Assembly: GCA_030592575.1 (NCBI GenBank) | Contig: JAUVIV010000015.1 | Location: 1 to 37,751, forward strand | Source of the DNA: a bacterium | GTDB taxonomy: Bacteria; Hydrothermota; UBA3073; JACQXS01 | Direction: 5' to 3' | DNA: 37,751 bases | Shown here: positions 9,381 to 18,339 of the stretch, piece after piece | Layout of the letters: each line of letters starts with the position of its first letter | How positions within the stretch are numbered: the stretch's first letter is position 1 | The notes under the pieces: model-generated | The model's input: the letters and a program-made list of their open reading frames with translations, nothing else | Told to the model about the DNA's origin: nothing | Database searches by the model: none | Program-made: the position numbers and the translations under genes

Positions 9381-10022
9381 TTCAATGCCCCAAAGGGGCA
9401 ATAGCAACAACATAGGGCAACGCCCTATGAATAAGAACGAATAACATACATTAGCCCTGAAGGGGCGAAAGCAAAAAACTATGCCACAATCATTGTCAAA
9501 AGTCTATGTACATATAATATTTAGCACCAAAAACCGACAAAACCTCATTGATGCTAATATTGAAATCTCATTATATGAATATTTGGGTGGTATTTGTAAA
9601 GGATTAGAATGTAACCCCATCAAGGTAGGAGGACATAAGAATCACGTTCATGTATTGTGTTTACTATCGCGTAAAGTTACTCAGATGAAATTGTTGGAGG
9701 AATTAAAAAAACAATCCTCAAAATGGATTAAAACAAAAGGACAGGTCTATTCCAATTTTTATTGGCAGAGAGGTTATGGAATTTTTTCAATTAATCCTAC
9801 AGAAATTGATAAGGTCATAGATTATATACAATCACAACATGAACATCATAAGCATAAAAGTTTCCAGGAGGAGTTCAAAGCTTTTCTAAAGAAATATAAC
9901 GTTGAATACGATGAACGATATGTTTGGGATTAGGCTTACGCCCTTTCAGGGCTTAAATTTTTGTTATACTAAGATTCACAGGGCGTTGTCCTGTGCTACT
10001 TCTTATGCCTTTTCAGGGCAAA
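9381..10022. mobile_element. IS200/RAYT-like element with mirror-image triple-hairpin ends
   Basis: Hairpins 9387-9399, 9411-9429, 9454-9466 upstream and 9940-9952, 9977-9995, 10007-10019 downstream of a Y1 transposase; the downstream end is an inverted homologue of the upstream end. Confidence 0.8.
9481..9933 (+). CDS. REP-associated tyrosine (Y1_Tnp, IS200-like) transposase
   Basis: HIIFSTKNRQNLI..., GGHKNHVHVLCLLSRKV (HUH-like), WIKTKG...FYWQRGYGIFSINPTEIDKVIDYIQSQHEHHK. Confidence 0.93.
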   Translation: MPQSLSKVYVHIIFSTKNRQNLIDANIEISLYEYLGGICKGLECNPIKVGGHKNHVHVLCLLSRKVTQMKLLEELKKQSSKWIKTKGQVYSNFYWQRGYGIFSINPTEIDKVIDYIQSQHEHHKHKSFQEEFKAFLKKYNVEYDERYVWD

Positions 10023-10103
10023 ATAGATTAAGGTAAAATCTGTTCATAACACAATGTATACTGTATTAAAACACAGCACACACTTACTGATATTCATTAA
10101 AAA

Positions 10104-10131
10104 TTGACTTCTGTAATTAAATCGTTATATT
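10104..10131 (+). promoter_or_regulatory. sigma70-like promoter TTGACT-16-TATATT
   Basis: TTGACTTCTGTAATTAAATCGTTATATT, homologous to 7863-7890. Confidence 0.5.
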
Positions 10132-10163
10132 TTAAAGAACTAAATAAATGTTAATCAAATAAA

Positions 10164-10208
10164 TTAGTTTATGTTGCTGATATATGGAACATAAACTAAG
10201 GTTATGTT
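10164..10208 (+). promoter_or_regulatory. leader with two mutually exclusive hairpins
   Basis: TTAGTTTATGTT(10164-10175)/AACATAAACTAA(10188-10199), or AACATAA/ACTAAGG loop/TTATGTT (10188-10208). Confidence 0.55.
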
Positions 10209-10226
10209 TTACAAGAGAGGTTATAA

Positions 10227-10931
10227 ATGAAACAGAATTTAGAAATATACAATCAAGTAGATTGGTGGAACCCAAAGCATTCGCTTAAGCAAATGGTTCC
10301 TGTCAGATTTGATTATTTCACTAAACAAATTGGCAATCTTAAAGGTTTGAAAATTTTAGACCTTGGATGTGGTGGTGGTCTTCTATCTGAAGAGTTTGCC
10401 AAAAGAGGCACTGAAGTTATAGGAGTAGATATTTCAGAAAATTCTATAGCAATTGCTAAAACCCATGCTTTAGAAAATAATTTAACTATTGATTATAAAA
10501 GTGGAACTGCCGAGAATATTCCTGCAAATGACAATACATTTGATGTTGTTATATGTGCTGATTGTCTTGAACATGTTGATAATCTTGAAAAAGTAATCGG
10601 TGAAATTTCCAGAGTAATTAAGAATGATGGGATGTTTTGTTATGATACAATTAATAGAACTTTGTCATCAAAAATTACTGTATGCTGGATAGCAAATAGA
10701 ATTTTAAGATGGCAAAATAAACATTTAGATGTTTCGGAAAAAAGTTATGCTGTCCATGACTGGAATAAATTCATCAAACCGGTAGAACTTTATCAATTGA
10801 TGAATAAATATGATTTTAAAAATATAGAAGTAAAAGGAATTCAATTTGCTGGGATAAAAAATGGTAGTTTTAAAGCCAGAATTGGAGAAAATATAAAAAT
10901 AGCATACATTGGTTATGCACGGAAAAAATAG
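10227..10931 (+). CDS. class I SAM-dependent methyltransferase, UbiG-like
   Basis: Motif I ILDLGCGGGLLSEEFAKRG; FDVVICADCLEHV; CYDTINRTLSSK...HDWNKFIKPVEL typical of UbiG. Confidence 0.85.
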   Translation: MKQNLEIYNQVDWWNPKHSLKQMVPVRFDYFTKQIGNLKGLKILDLGCGGGLLSEEFAKRGTEVIGVDISENSIAIAKTHALENNLTIDYKSGTAENIPANDNTFDVVICADCLEHVDNLEKVIGEISRVIKNDGMFCYDTINRTLSSKITVCWIANRILRWQNKHLDVSEKSYAVHDWNKFIKPVELYQLMNKYDFKNIEVKGIQFAGIKNGSFKARIGENIKIAYIGYARKK

Positions 10932-10966
10932 TTTAGGTTGTTAAAATAATCCTATTTGATTGTTCT

Positions 10967-10994
10967 ATTAGTACATCTAAACTAATGTTAGATG
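10967..10994 (+). promoter_or_regulatory. leader hairpin(s) related to 10164-10208
   Basis: CATCTAA/ACTAATG loop/TTAGATG (10974-10994); alternative ATTAGT/ACTAAT pairing (10967-10986). Confidence 0.5.
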
Positions 10995-11007
10995 CTAAAA
11001 AAACTAT

Positions 11008-11982
11008 ATGAGAATAATTCCTGAATACGAACCAGTAGGAAAGCTATATCTCAGTTTTGTTCGAAAGTTTTTCCATACAAGGTTCAAATACGGCAATACA
11101 ATCTGTAGAATCGCAGAAGTAATAGCTAATAAGGTTTCCGTTGAAGTATTTGTAAGCAAAGATGATGCTGAATACTTTATAGAGCTAATAGAACAGAGCA
11201 ATATTGGGCAAGATGCAATTTCTATAAACTATGATTCTCCGAAAAGGGGCATAATCCAAGAATACTTCCCAATCTTTGCTGAAAAGGAACAAGGCATTGG
11301 ACTTGGTCTTCTCTTCCGCAATGAAAAACTGGATAATCCAGATAGTCTTCGTTGTTTTTCAGCTCGAGTTCTCAATTCTATTGGACTTTCTGCTCTCATT
11401 ATGAATAATAGCTTCGGAACTGCAGCTATTTCCGTCAATGAGGATCTCTGTTTGATTGCAGATGATATGGCAAGTGGTGATTCAGGATTGCAAAGACTGA
11501 ATTTTCTCAGAAAGAATTTTCCTAATCAGACTTTCATACCTGTACCTACACTTGAAGGAGATACAACTAAAGACCTTGATATGTATTTATGGCCAATCAA
11601 ACCTGGAAAATGGCTGGTATCCAAATACCCTGAAAACTCTATTCAAGAGCAATCCGTACAACCTGCAATATGCAAAATCATAAAACATGGTCATGAGGTA
11701 ATCAGGATACCCGGATTAGATAAAATCAGGTACGATGATATTAACACTATGCCGAATTATGCCAACGGCATTTTAATCAATAATTACGCATTATATCCTT
11801 CTTACTGTCGACCGGAGGATGAAATAGTTGGCGAGATACTTGAAAAGAATGGATTTAATGCAATACCGATTGATTGCACTAATATAATTCTATCAAACAG
11901 CGGATTGCATTGTATAACCAAAACAGTACCTAAAGGAATCATGACAGATAACAAAAAAAGTATGAACCACAACAAACAATAA
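11008..11982 (+). CDS. agmatine/peptidylarginine deiminase-fold protein, probably degenerate active site
   Basis: IPEYEPVGKLYLSF N-terminus and NYANGILINNYALYPSYC...GLHCITKTVPKG C-terminus as in the PAD_porph/agmatine deiminase family. Confidence 0.7.
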   Translation: MRIIPEYEPVGKLYLSFVRKFFHTRFKYGNTICRIAEVIANKVSVEVFVSKDDAEYFIELIEQSNIGQDAISINYDSPKRGIIQEYFPIFAEKEQGIGLGLLFRNEKLDNPDSLRCFSARVLNSIGLSALIMNNSFGTAAISVNEDLCLIADDMASGDSGLQRLNFLRKNFPNQTFIPVPTLEGDTTKDLDMYLWPIKPGKWLVSKYPENSIQEQSVQPAICKIIKHGHEVIRIPGLDKIRYDDINTMPNYANGILINNYALYPSYCRPEDEIVGEILEKNGFNAIPIDCTNIILSNSGLHCITKTVPKGIMTDNKKSMNHNKQ

Positions 11983-12081
11983 ACACGTATCTTGTTTGCG
12001 TTTTATGCTCGACGTCAAGACGGCTAAATACATATTTTGCAAATTGCTATCTATAAGTTATATGTTAAATTTTAAAAAAAG

Positions 12082-12111
12082 TTGACAAACCCACAAAGAT
12101 TCTACTATATT
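12082..12111 (+). promoter_or_regulatory. sigma70-like promoter TTGACA-18-TATATT
   Basis: The TTG used as ORF start in the supplied track coincides with this -35 box. Confidence 0.5.
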
Positions 12112-12153
12112 ATTATAGAAGTATTAAAGAAATTATCTAATAGACAAATACTT

Positions 12154-13680
12154 ATGAGGTACAATTTACCAAAATTAAGATTACTGCAAAAAATTACAAT
12201 ATTATTGCTTTGCAGTTCAATCGGATTTTCTGATGAATTGAAACCAGGAGCGATTGAACTTTCTATAACTAATGAAAATAAAGCAGAGATTACTTTCCAG
12301 TTAAGTAATGAAATAAGCAAACCTATTTCAATTAGAATAATGCGTAAATGGGAACGTGAAGGAACTCATCAAAAGATTATTGAGTTAGTAGATACATCAA
12401 TAATTGTATTCCAGCCGAATAACAAAGAATATTCATTACCTCTCACATCAGGGAATTATGTGCTTGAATCTTGCGCAGAAGGTGAAGAAGTTGCCATAAA
12501 AGTTGACAAAAAAATCATTAATGTTGAACGGAATATGTATATCAAAGATGGTAAATCTTTTTACGCAAAGCCCGTTATCATAACCCTTGAAATAGGTTAT
12601 ATTCTTATTAAAGGTGAAATTCAAGGTAATACCTCAATCATCGAAACAGCTCAAGAATTATGGGTAAATAAACAAGAAAAATATCAGTCAGGAGAAAGTT
12701 ATAAACTTAAAGTTAAAAATGGGAAAATAGAAGGTAAGCTCAAAGAAGAAGGTGATTATACCATTAAACTGCTTTTAGTTAAAGCTCCGGTACTTAGACA
12801 AGAAACTGCTACCGCACAAGTTGAATTCACACCTAAATCTTTCTCTGTGAAAAGGAATGCCTCAAATTATCTTAAAGTTAAAGTAAATCCTACTATTAAA
12901 AAAACAAAAGTATCTTCTAAGGTAGCAGAAACTTATTTAATAGAAAAACCAGGTAGCAAAACTTATTATAATTTAAACAAACTAATCCATAACCTATCTC
13001 CTACTATGACAGATGTGCTTTGCTTTTACGCTGTAGAAATCAATTCCGGTGAATGTTTATTAGAATGCGTAAAAGGAGGTACTGTTTATAGAAGAAAAAT
13101 TTGTATTCCTCCTATTTCAAATGTAGATATTGAGCGGTTCAGTGAATGGTTTGATGAGAGTTGTAAGGTAAGTTATTCAATTGCAAAAACCGGTGGAGCT
13201 GGAAAATCAAATAAAATCCTTCATAAAACTTATGATATGCGATTAGCAGGGTCACCTGATTATAAAGATAATATTCCTGTGTTTGCAGATAACAAAAAAT
13301 ATACGCTTAGTTTTGAAGCAAAACGCAATCAAAATGATATTTACTCTCGGTTTTCTGTTGATAATGTAGGATTTACCGTGTTGAATTTAAGAGAGATAGC
13401 TATTTCAAAAAAGAGTGGCAAGAAAGTAAATACTCTTGATGAGTTATACGATAAGGTAATAACTCAGTTTGACGGGAAATCTACCAAGGGACCGGAAGGA
13501 ACTATCATTTTGGAAAAAAGTTTTTATGTTAAATCCTTCAAGATTGACTTTAGAGCTGATTTGAAATTTTATTATGACGGTAAAAACTGGACTGAATTAA
13601 ACTTAGAACATAATAGTATTTCTTATAAAGTTTATCAAACCGGAGTAGAAAAAGGTAATCTGTTAGATTTTTTCAAGTAA
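12154..13680 (+). CDS. secreted hypothetical protein
   Basis: ATG at 12154 gives a signal peptide MRYNLPKLRLLQKITILLLCSSIGFSDE; the 12082 TTG lies in a promoter. No recognised domain. Confidence 0.75.
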   Translation: MRYNLPKLRLLQKITILLLCSSIGFSDELKPGAIELSITNENKAEITFQLSNEISKPISIRIMRKWEREGTHQKIIELVDTSIIVFQPNNKEYSLPLTSGNYVLESCAEGEEVAIKVDKKIINVERNMYIKDGKSFYAKPVIITLEIGYILIKGEIQGNTSIIETAQELWVNKQEKYQSGESYKLKVKNGKIEGKLKEEGDYTIKLLLVKAPVLRQETATAQVEFTPKSFSVKRNASNYLKVKVNPTIKKTKVSSKVAETYLIEKPGSKTYYNLNKLIHNLSPTMTDVLCFYAVEINSGECLLECVKGGTVYRRKICIPPISNVDIERFSEWFDESCKVSYSIAKTGGAGKSNKILHKTYDMRLAGSPDYKDNIPVFADNKKYTLSFEAKRNQNDIYSRFSVDNVGFTVLNLREIAISKKSGKKVNTLDELYDKVITQFDGKSTKGPEGTIILEKSFYVKSFKIDFRADLKFYYDGKNWTELNLEHNSISYKVYQTGVEKGNLLDFFK

Positions 13681-13726
13681 TTTTTTCCTTCTAACAATTT
13701 TCCATAGCAATACAAAAAAGCAAAAA

Positions 13727-13763
13727 CCCCGGAGAAATAATTCATAAAACTGCTTCTCCGGGG
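13727..13763 (-). terminator. rho-independent terminator of the HU gene
   Basis: CCCCGGAGAA...TTCTCCGGGG (10-bp stem), followed on the minus strand by TTTTTGCTTTTTTG. Confidence 0.85.
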
Positions 13764-13771
13764 AAATTTGT

Positions 13772-14044
13772 TTATTTTACTTTATTCTTTAAATCACTTC
13801 CAGGGCGCCATTTCGGATAGTTCTTCTTTGGTATGTTTATCGTGTCACCTGTTCTTGGATTTCTTGCTTTTCTTGCTTTTCTTGTGAGTGTGTAGAAAGT
13901 ACCAAAACCCACCAATGTTACTTTTTTCTTCTTAGCAAGAGCATTTGCAACTCCACTCAATGTAGCGTTTAAGCATAACTGGGCGGTTTTCTTAGTAACG
14001 TTTGCTTCTTTTGCTATAGAATTAATTAAGTCCGATTTATTCAT
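13772..14044 (-). CDS. HU/IHF family DNA-binding protein
   Basis: MNKSDLINSIAKEANVTKKTAQ...VGFGTFYTLTRKARKARNPRTGDTINIPKKNYPKWRPGSDLK. Confidence 0.97.
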   Translation of the reverse strand: MNKSDLINSIAKEANVTKKTAQLCLNATLSGVANALAKKKKVTLVGFGTFYTLTRKARKARNPRTGDTINIPKKNYPKWRPGSDLKNKVK

Positions 14045-14336
14045 TTTACATCACCCCCTTATACAAAAAATGATGCCTATTATACATTTTGTCAAGTTTT
14101 TTTAGAGATTTTATTAAAAAAAATTCATATAGGAAACTAATTACAACTACATAACATTGCGTAGATGCTTTTAAATTCACGAAGTAGAGGCATACCTTCA
14201 TAGTTTTATAATTATAAATTATTTTATATAATATTGATGCAAACCTTTATTATTAAGCTATCTATTCTATAAAATCAGAATTTTCTTCTTGCAATTTTAT
14301 TAAACATCAATAAATTTTAGACTAAAAGGAGAAATT

Positions 14337-15227
14337 ATGAAAATTTTGGGAATAGATATTGGCGGAACTTATATAAAGGCAGGAATGGTAGTAAATCCTC
14401 CGAAAGTTGAGAATTTTAAATCAATAGCTACTCAACCTGAAAATCTCGTTAAACAAATTATTGAGATTGTTGAGGAATTTAAGCCCGAGGTGCTTGGAAT
14501 AGGAGTTCCCGGACTTGTAACAAATGGAGTTTTGTATTCTTCGCCGAATCTTCCTGAAACAAATAATATAAAATTGGAGGAAATACTCAAATCTAAACTC
14601 AAAATTCCTGTTACTGTGGCTAACGATGCAGGAATGATAGCACTCGGTGAATGGAAATACGGAGCGGGAAAAGGAACACATAATTTATTATTGCTTACTC
14701 TGGGAACAGGAATTGGCGGAGGACTAATTCTTAATGATAAATTATATACGGGAGCAGGATTTGCAGGAGAAGTTGGTCATATTATTATAGACCCAAATGG
14801 TACTCCCTGTGGATGTGGAGGGTACGGATGCCTTGAAAGTTTTGTAGGAAACAAAGCAATAGAGCAACGAGCAACTCAAGGAATCAAAATTGGAATAAAA
14901 ACCTCGCTTGCTAAATATGAAAAAATAACACCAAAAATTATTTCGGAAGAAGCTCAAAAAGGAGATGCATTTGCTCACTCAATAATTGAAACAATCGGAT
15001 ATTATTTGGGTATAGGGATTTCAGGGCTTTGTGCAGTATTAGATCCGGAAATCGTTGTGCTTGGAGGAGGAGTATCCAAAACAGGTGAGGTATTGTTTGA
15101 AAAAATAAAAGAAGAAGTAAACCACAGACTTTACTTAAGAAAAAATTTACCTATTGTACCAACCGAACTTGGAGATTATGCCGGCGTATTAGGAAATGCT
15201 TTTTACGCAACAACTAAAACAAAATAA
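14337..15227 (+). CDS. ROK family protein (glucokinase-like)
   Basis: GIDIGGTYIKAGMV; LTLGTGIGGGLI; GHIIIDPNGTPCGCGGYGCLESFVG. Confidence 0.95.
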   Translation: MKILGIDIGGTYIKAGMVVNPPKVENFKSIATQPENLVKQIIEIVEEFKPEVLGIGVPGLVTNGVLYSSPNLPETNNIKLEEILKSKLKIPVTVANDAGMIALGEWKYGAGKGTHNLLLLTLGTGIGGGLILNDKLYTGAGFAGEVGHIIIDPNGTPCGCGGYGCLESFVGNKAIEQRATQGIKIGIKTSLAKYEKITPKIISEEAQKGDAFAHSIIETIGYYLGIGISGLCAVLDPEIVVLGGGVSKTGEVLFEKIKEEVNHRLYLRKNLPIVPTELGDYAGVLGNAFYATTKTK

Positions 15228-15283
15228 CCTTACTTCGTTAATATGCCTATACTTATCTTATTTATTACAGTAATATATTTTTC

Positions 15284-15311
15284 TTGACAGAGGAAGAGTA
15301 AAGTATATATT
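15284..15311 (+). promoter_or_regulatory. sigma70-like promoter TTGACA-16-TATATT
   Basis: Consensus -35 and good -10 upstream of kbl. Confidence 0.6.
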
Positions 15312-15366
15312 TTCTATGAAATTTTCTTATATAACTTTGTTTAGTTAAAATTAAGGAGGTGTAAAG

Positions 15367-16551
15367 ATGTACGGTAAGTTAAAAGAGACTCTGCAAAAGG
15401 AGTTGCAAAAGATAAAAAATGATGGGCTTTACAAAGAAGAATGGGAGATTATCTCTCATCAGGGTGCAGATATAAAAGTAAAAAACGGAGAAGTTATAAA
15501 TTTCTGTGCCAATAATTATCTCGGACTTGCAGGAGACCCAAAGATTGCTCAGTTTGCAAAAGAAGGAACTGAAAAATATGGATATGGGATGTCCAGTGTG
15601 AGATTTATTTGCGGAACTCAAGATATACATCGTGAACTTGAACACAAAGTTGCAGATTTTTTACACACAGATGATTCAATTCTTTATTCCAGTTGTTTTG
15701 ATGCAAATGGTGGATTATTCCATGTATTACTTGATGGTGATGACGCTATAATATCCGATGCTTTAAATCACGCAAGTATTATTGATGGAATCAGATTATG
15801 CAAAGCAAACAGATTTGTATTCAAGCATGCGGATATGGAAAATTTAGAAAAAATATTAAAAGATACACAGAAATATGCTTTAAGATTGATAGCAACAGAT
15901 GGTATCTTCTCAATGGATGGTGATATTGCAAAGCTTGACGAAATATGTGCACTCGCAGAAAAATATGATGCACTTGTGATGATTGACGATGCTCATTCTA
16001 CCGGATTCTTCGGCAAAACAGGTAGAGGAACCCCTGAATATAGAGGAGTAGAAGGCAAAATTGATATAATAACAAGTACATTTGGAAAAGCACTTGGCGG
16101 TGCATCAGGTGGATTTACAACCGGAAGAAAAGAAATAATTGATATACTACGTCAGAGATCAAGACCATATCTTTTCTCAAATACCCTTGCTCCACCAATT
16201 ACATACACAGCACTAAAAGTATTAGATATGCTTGAAAAAACAACCCAACTCAGAGATAAACTTGAGTGGAATACAAAATATTTCCGTAAAGGGTTGAACA
16301 ATCGTGGATTTAAAATTAAAGATGGAACTCACCCCATAATTCCTATTATGCTTGGTGAAGAAAAACTCGCTCATGATATGGCAAGAGATATGCTTACGGA
16401 AGGGATTTATGTAGTTGGTTTTTCATATCCAGTGGTTCCAATGGGACAGGCAAGGATACGAGTTCAAATGTCAGCAGCTCACGATCAAAGTCATCTTGAT
16501 AGTGCACTTAATGCCTTTGAAAAAGTGGGTAAGAAATACAAAGTAATTTAG
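15367..16551 (+). CDS. kbl: glycine C-acetyltransferase (2-amino-3-ketobutyrate CoA ligase)
   Basis: [65 protein letters not shown] ribosome binding site. Confidence 0.95.
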   Translation: MYGKLKETLQKELQKIKNDGLYKEEWEIISHQGADIKVKNGEVINFCANNYLGLAGDPKIAQFAKEGTEKYGYGMSSVRFICGTQDIHRELEHKVADFLHTDDSILYSSCFDANGGLFHVLLDGDDAIISDALNHASIIDGIRLCKANRFVFKHADMENLEKILKDTQKYALRLIATDGIFSMDGDIAKLDEICALAEKYDALVMIDDAHSTGFFGKTGRGTPEYRGVEGKIDIITSTFGKALGGASGGFTTGRKEIIDILRQRSRPYLFSNTLAPPITYTALKVLDMLEKTTQLRDKLEWNTKYFRKGLNNRGFKIKDGTHPIIPIMLGEEKLAHDMARDMLTEGIYVVGFSYPVVPMGQARIRVQMSAAHDQSHLDSALNAFEKVGKKYKVI

Positions 16552-16678
16552 AGCCATAAATTACATAGAAGAAAGGCAAGAAGTATTTATCTGAACAGTA
16601 ACAATAAGATAGTACAAAAAGCAAAGCTCAGGTATAGTATTTGAGATTAAATTTATCTCGTAAGTAAAGTAGCAATAA

Positions 16679-17119
16679 ATGGAGCACGAATATTGGATGA
16701 GGGAAGCTCTTAAAGAGGCAGAAGTAGCGAAAGAAGAAAAGGAAATTCCTGTTGGAGCTGTTGTTGTTCTTGATAATAGAATAATAGGACGTGGATATAA
16801 TCGAGTTGAAGCACTTATGGATCCGACTGCTCATGCGGAAATAATTGCTATAACAAGCGCATCACAAAGTGTAAGTAACTGGAGATTAGATGGTGCGAGT
16901 ATTTATGTAACTTTGGAGCCCTGTCCTATGTGTGCAGGTGCGATATTGCTTTCAAGAATCAATCAATGTGTTTTTGGAACGCAAGATACGAGACTTGGAG
17001 CTTTAGGAAGTGTTTATCAAATTAGAGACAAAAAGCTTGAAGTTATATCGGGAATTCTTAAGAGTGAATGTAAGGAACTAATTGATAGTTTTTTTAGAAC
17101 CTTAAGAAGAAAATTATAA
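16679..17119 (+). CDS. tadA: tRNA adenosine(34) deaminase
   Basis: WMREALKEAEVAKEEKEIPVGAVVV; TAHAEIIAI; TLEPCPMCAGAI. Confidence 0.95.
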   Translation: MEHEYWMREALKEAEVAKEEKEIPVGAVVVLDNRIIGRGYNRVEALMDPTAHAEIIAITSASQSVSNWRLDGASIYVTLEPCPMCAGAILLSRINQCVFGTQDTRLGALGSVYQIRDKKLEVISGILKSECKELIDSFFRTLRRKL

Positions 17120-17134
17120 CGATATAATACGAAA

Positions 17135-17458
17135 ATGCTAAAAAAGTTAACTACATTGATAATTATTACCATTATTATGGGATGTAGTACGCCAAAAAAT
17201 TTAAATAAAAAAACTATCAATCAGATATCTGCGGATTTGGCAAATCAGGAATGCGAAAAGATTTATGGAGAACAACCATTTTTACCCGAATCCTATAAAG
17301 CAACTTTTTCTAACGGAAGATGGCAATGGGGATACATAGATCCTTTGGGAGTTAATGGTTATTCAGCAAAAGTATCCTTTAAGAAAAATGGAACTGACAA
17401 AAAGGTTCAAGTTTTTTTAAGTATAGACGTAGTTCCATCAAAACAACGACAGAAATGA
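17135..17458 (+). CDS. small lipoprotein, possibly frameshifted at the 3' end
   Basis: Lipobox-like MLKKLTTLIIITIIMGCSTPKN; an adjacent frame continues for 37 codons to 17546. Confidence 0.6.
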   Translation: MLKKLTTLIIITIIMGCSTPKNLNKKTINQISADLANQECEKIYGEQPFLPESYKATFSNGRWQWGYIDPLGVNGYSAKVSFKKNGTDKKVQVFLSIDVVPSKQRQK

Positions 17459-17578
17459 TAAATTTGTGAGGTGGGAACATACAAAACCAGATGATAAGCA
17501 AGTTATTTTTGGTCTTGAGAAAGTTTCAGAATTTGAAGAAAAATAAATCTCGGTGAAGAATAAGTAATACAAAAAATA

Positions 17579-18337
17579 ATGGAAAGAGAAAAAAATAAAG
17601 TGAACGATTGGATTGAAAATAGATGGAGAGATCAGCTTGAGAATTTCCAAAAAGTTGGATTAAAGGGCTGGGTTAAAGATATTGTTTTTGTTTTGGTAGC
17701 TGTCTTTTTAATCCGAGCTTTTGTAATTAAGGCTTATCGTATCCCAACCGGTTCAATGGAGCAAACTTTACTTGTTGGGGATCACTTATTTGCCTGCACA
17801 TTTTTGTATGGACTTCATATTCCGTTCACTAATAAGAAAATCTTCGAAATACGTAAACCAAAACGTGGAGATATAATAGTATTTAGATTTCCCTACGAGC
17901 GAAAAGATTTTGTAAAACGATGTATAGCTATAGAAGGGGATATTGTTGAAATAAGAAATAAACAAACTTATGTAAACAATAGATTGTTATACGAACCGTA
18001 TGTATGTAATGGAGATCCCGGTATTTATGAAAAGTTAATAATTCCTGGAAATTCTTATCAGAAAGCATGGGAACGCGGGGAATTTAGAAATGTAGGCGGA
18101 ATGGCAAGAGATAATTTTGGTCCGATAAAAGTACCACCAAATCATTTATTTATGATGGGAGATAATCGAGATTATTCATTTGATTCCAGGTTCTGGGGAC
18201 CTCTTGAAAAAAAATGGATAAGGGCAAAAGTTCTTATAGTGCATTTCTCTTGGAATCCGAAACCTCCATTATATAAAATGTTGCATAAAATCTGGAAAAA
18301 AGTAAGATGGAAGAGAATTGGAATTATAGTTCATTAA
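17579..18337 (+). CDS. lepB: signal peptidase I
   Basis: YRIPTGSMEQTLLVGDHL; KRGDIIVFRFP...DFVKRCIAIEGD; MMGDNRDYSFDSRFWGPL. Confidence 0.96.
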   Translation: MEREKNKVNDWIENRWRDQLENFQKVGLKGWVKDIVFVLVAVFLIRAFVIKAYRIPTGSMEQTLLVGDHLFACTFLYGLHIPFTNKKIFEIRKPKRGDIIVFRFPYERKDFVKRCIAIEGDIVEIRNKQTYVNNRLLYEPYVCNGDPGIYEKLIIPGNSYQKAWERGEFRNVGGMARDNFGPIKVPPNHLFMMGDNRDYSFDSRFWGPLEKKWIRAKVLIVHFSWNPKPPLYKMLHKIWKKVRWKRIGIIVH

Positions 18338-18339
18338 GA

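Noticed and set aside
10164-12080. Integron gene-cassette array (GTTAGATGC, GTTATGT and GTTAAAT before successive genes resemble attC R' cores)
   Set aside because: The matching R''-like sequence is only a few bases away, not tens of bases as in attC, no L boxes are evident, one core does not fit GTTRRRY, and no integrase is present in the window.
12082-12153. N-terminal extension of the 12082..13680 ORF
   Set aside because: The TTG start falls in a TTGACA -35 box; ATG at 12154 begins a convincing signal peptide. The same reasoning moves starts at 24112 and 29893 to 24142 and 29938.
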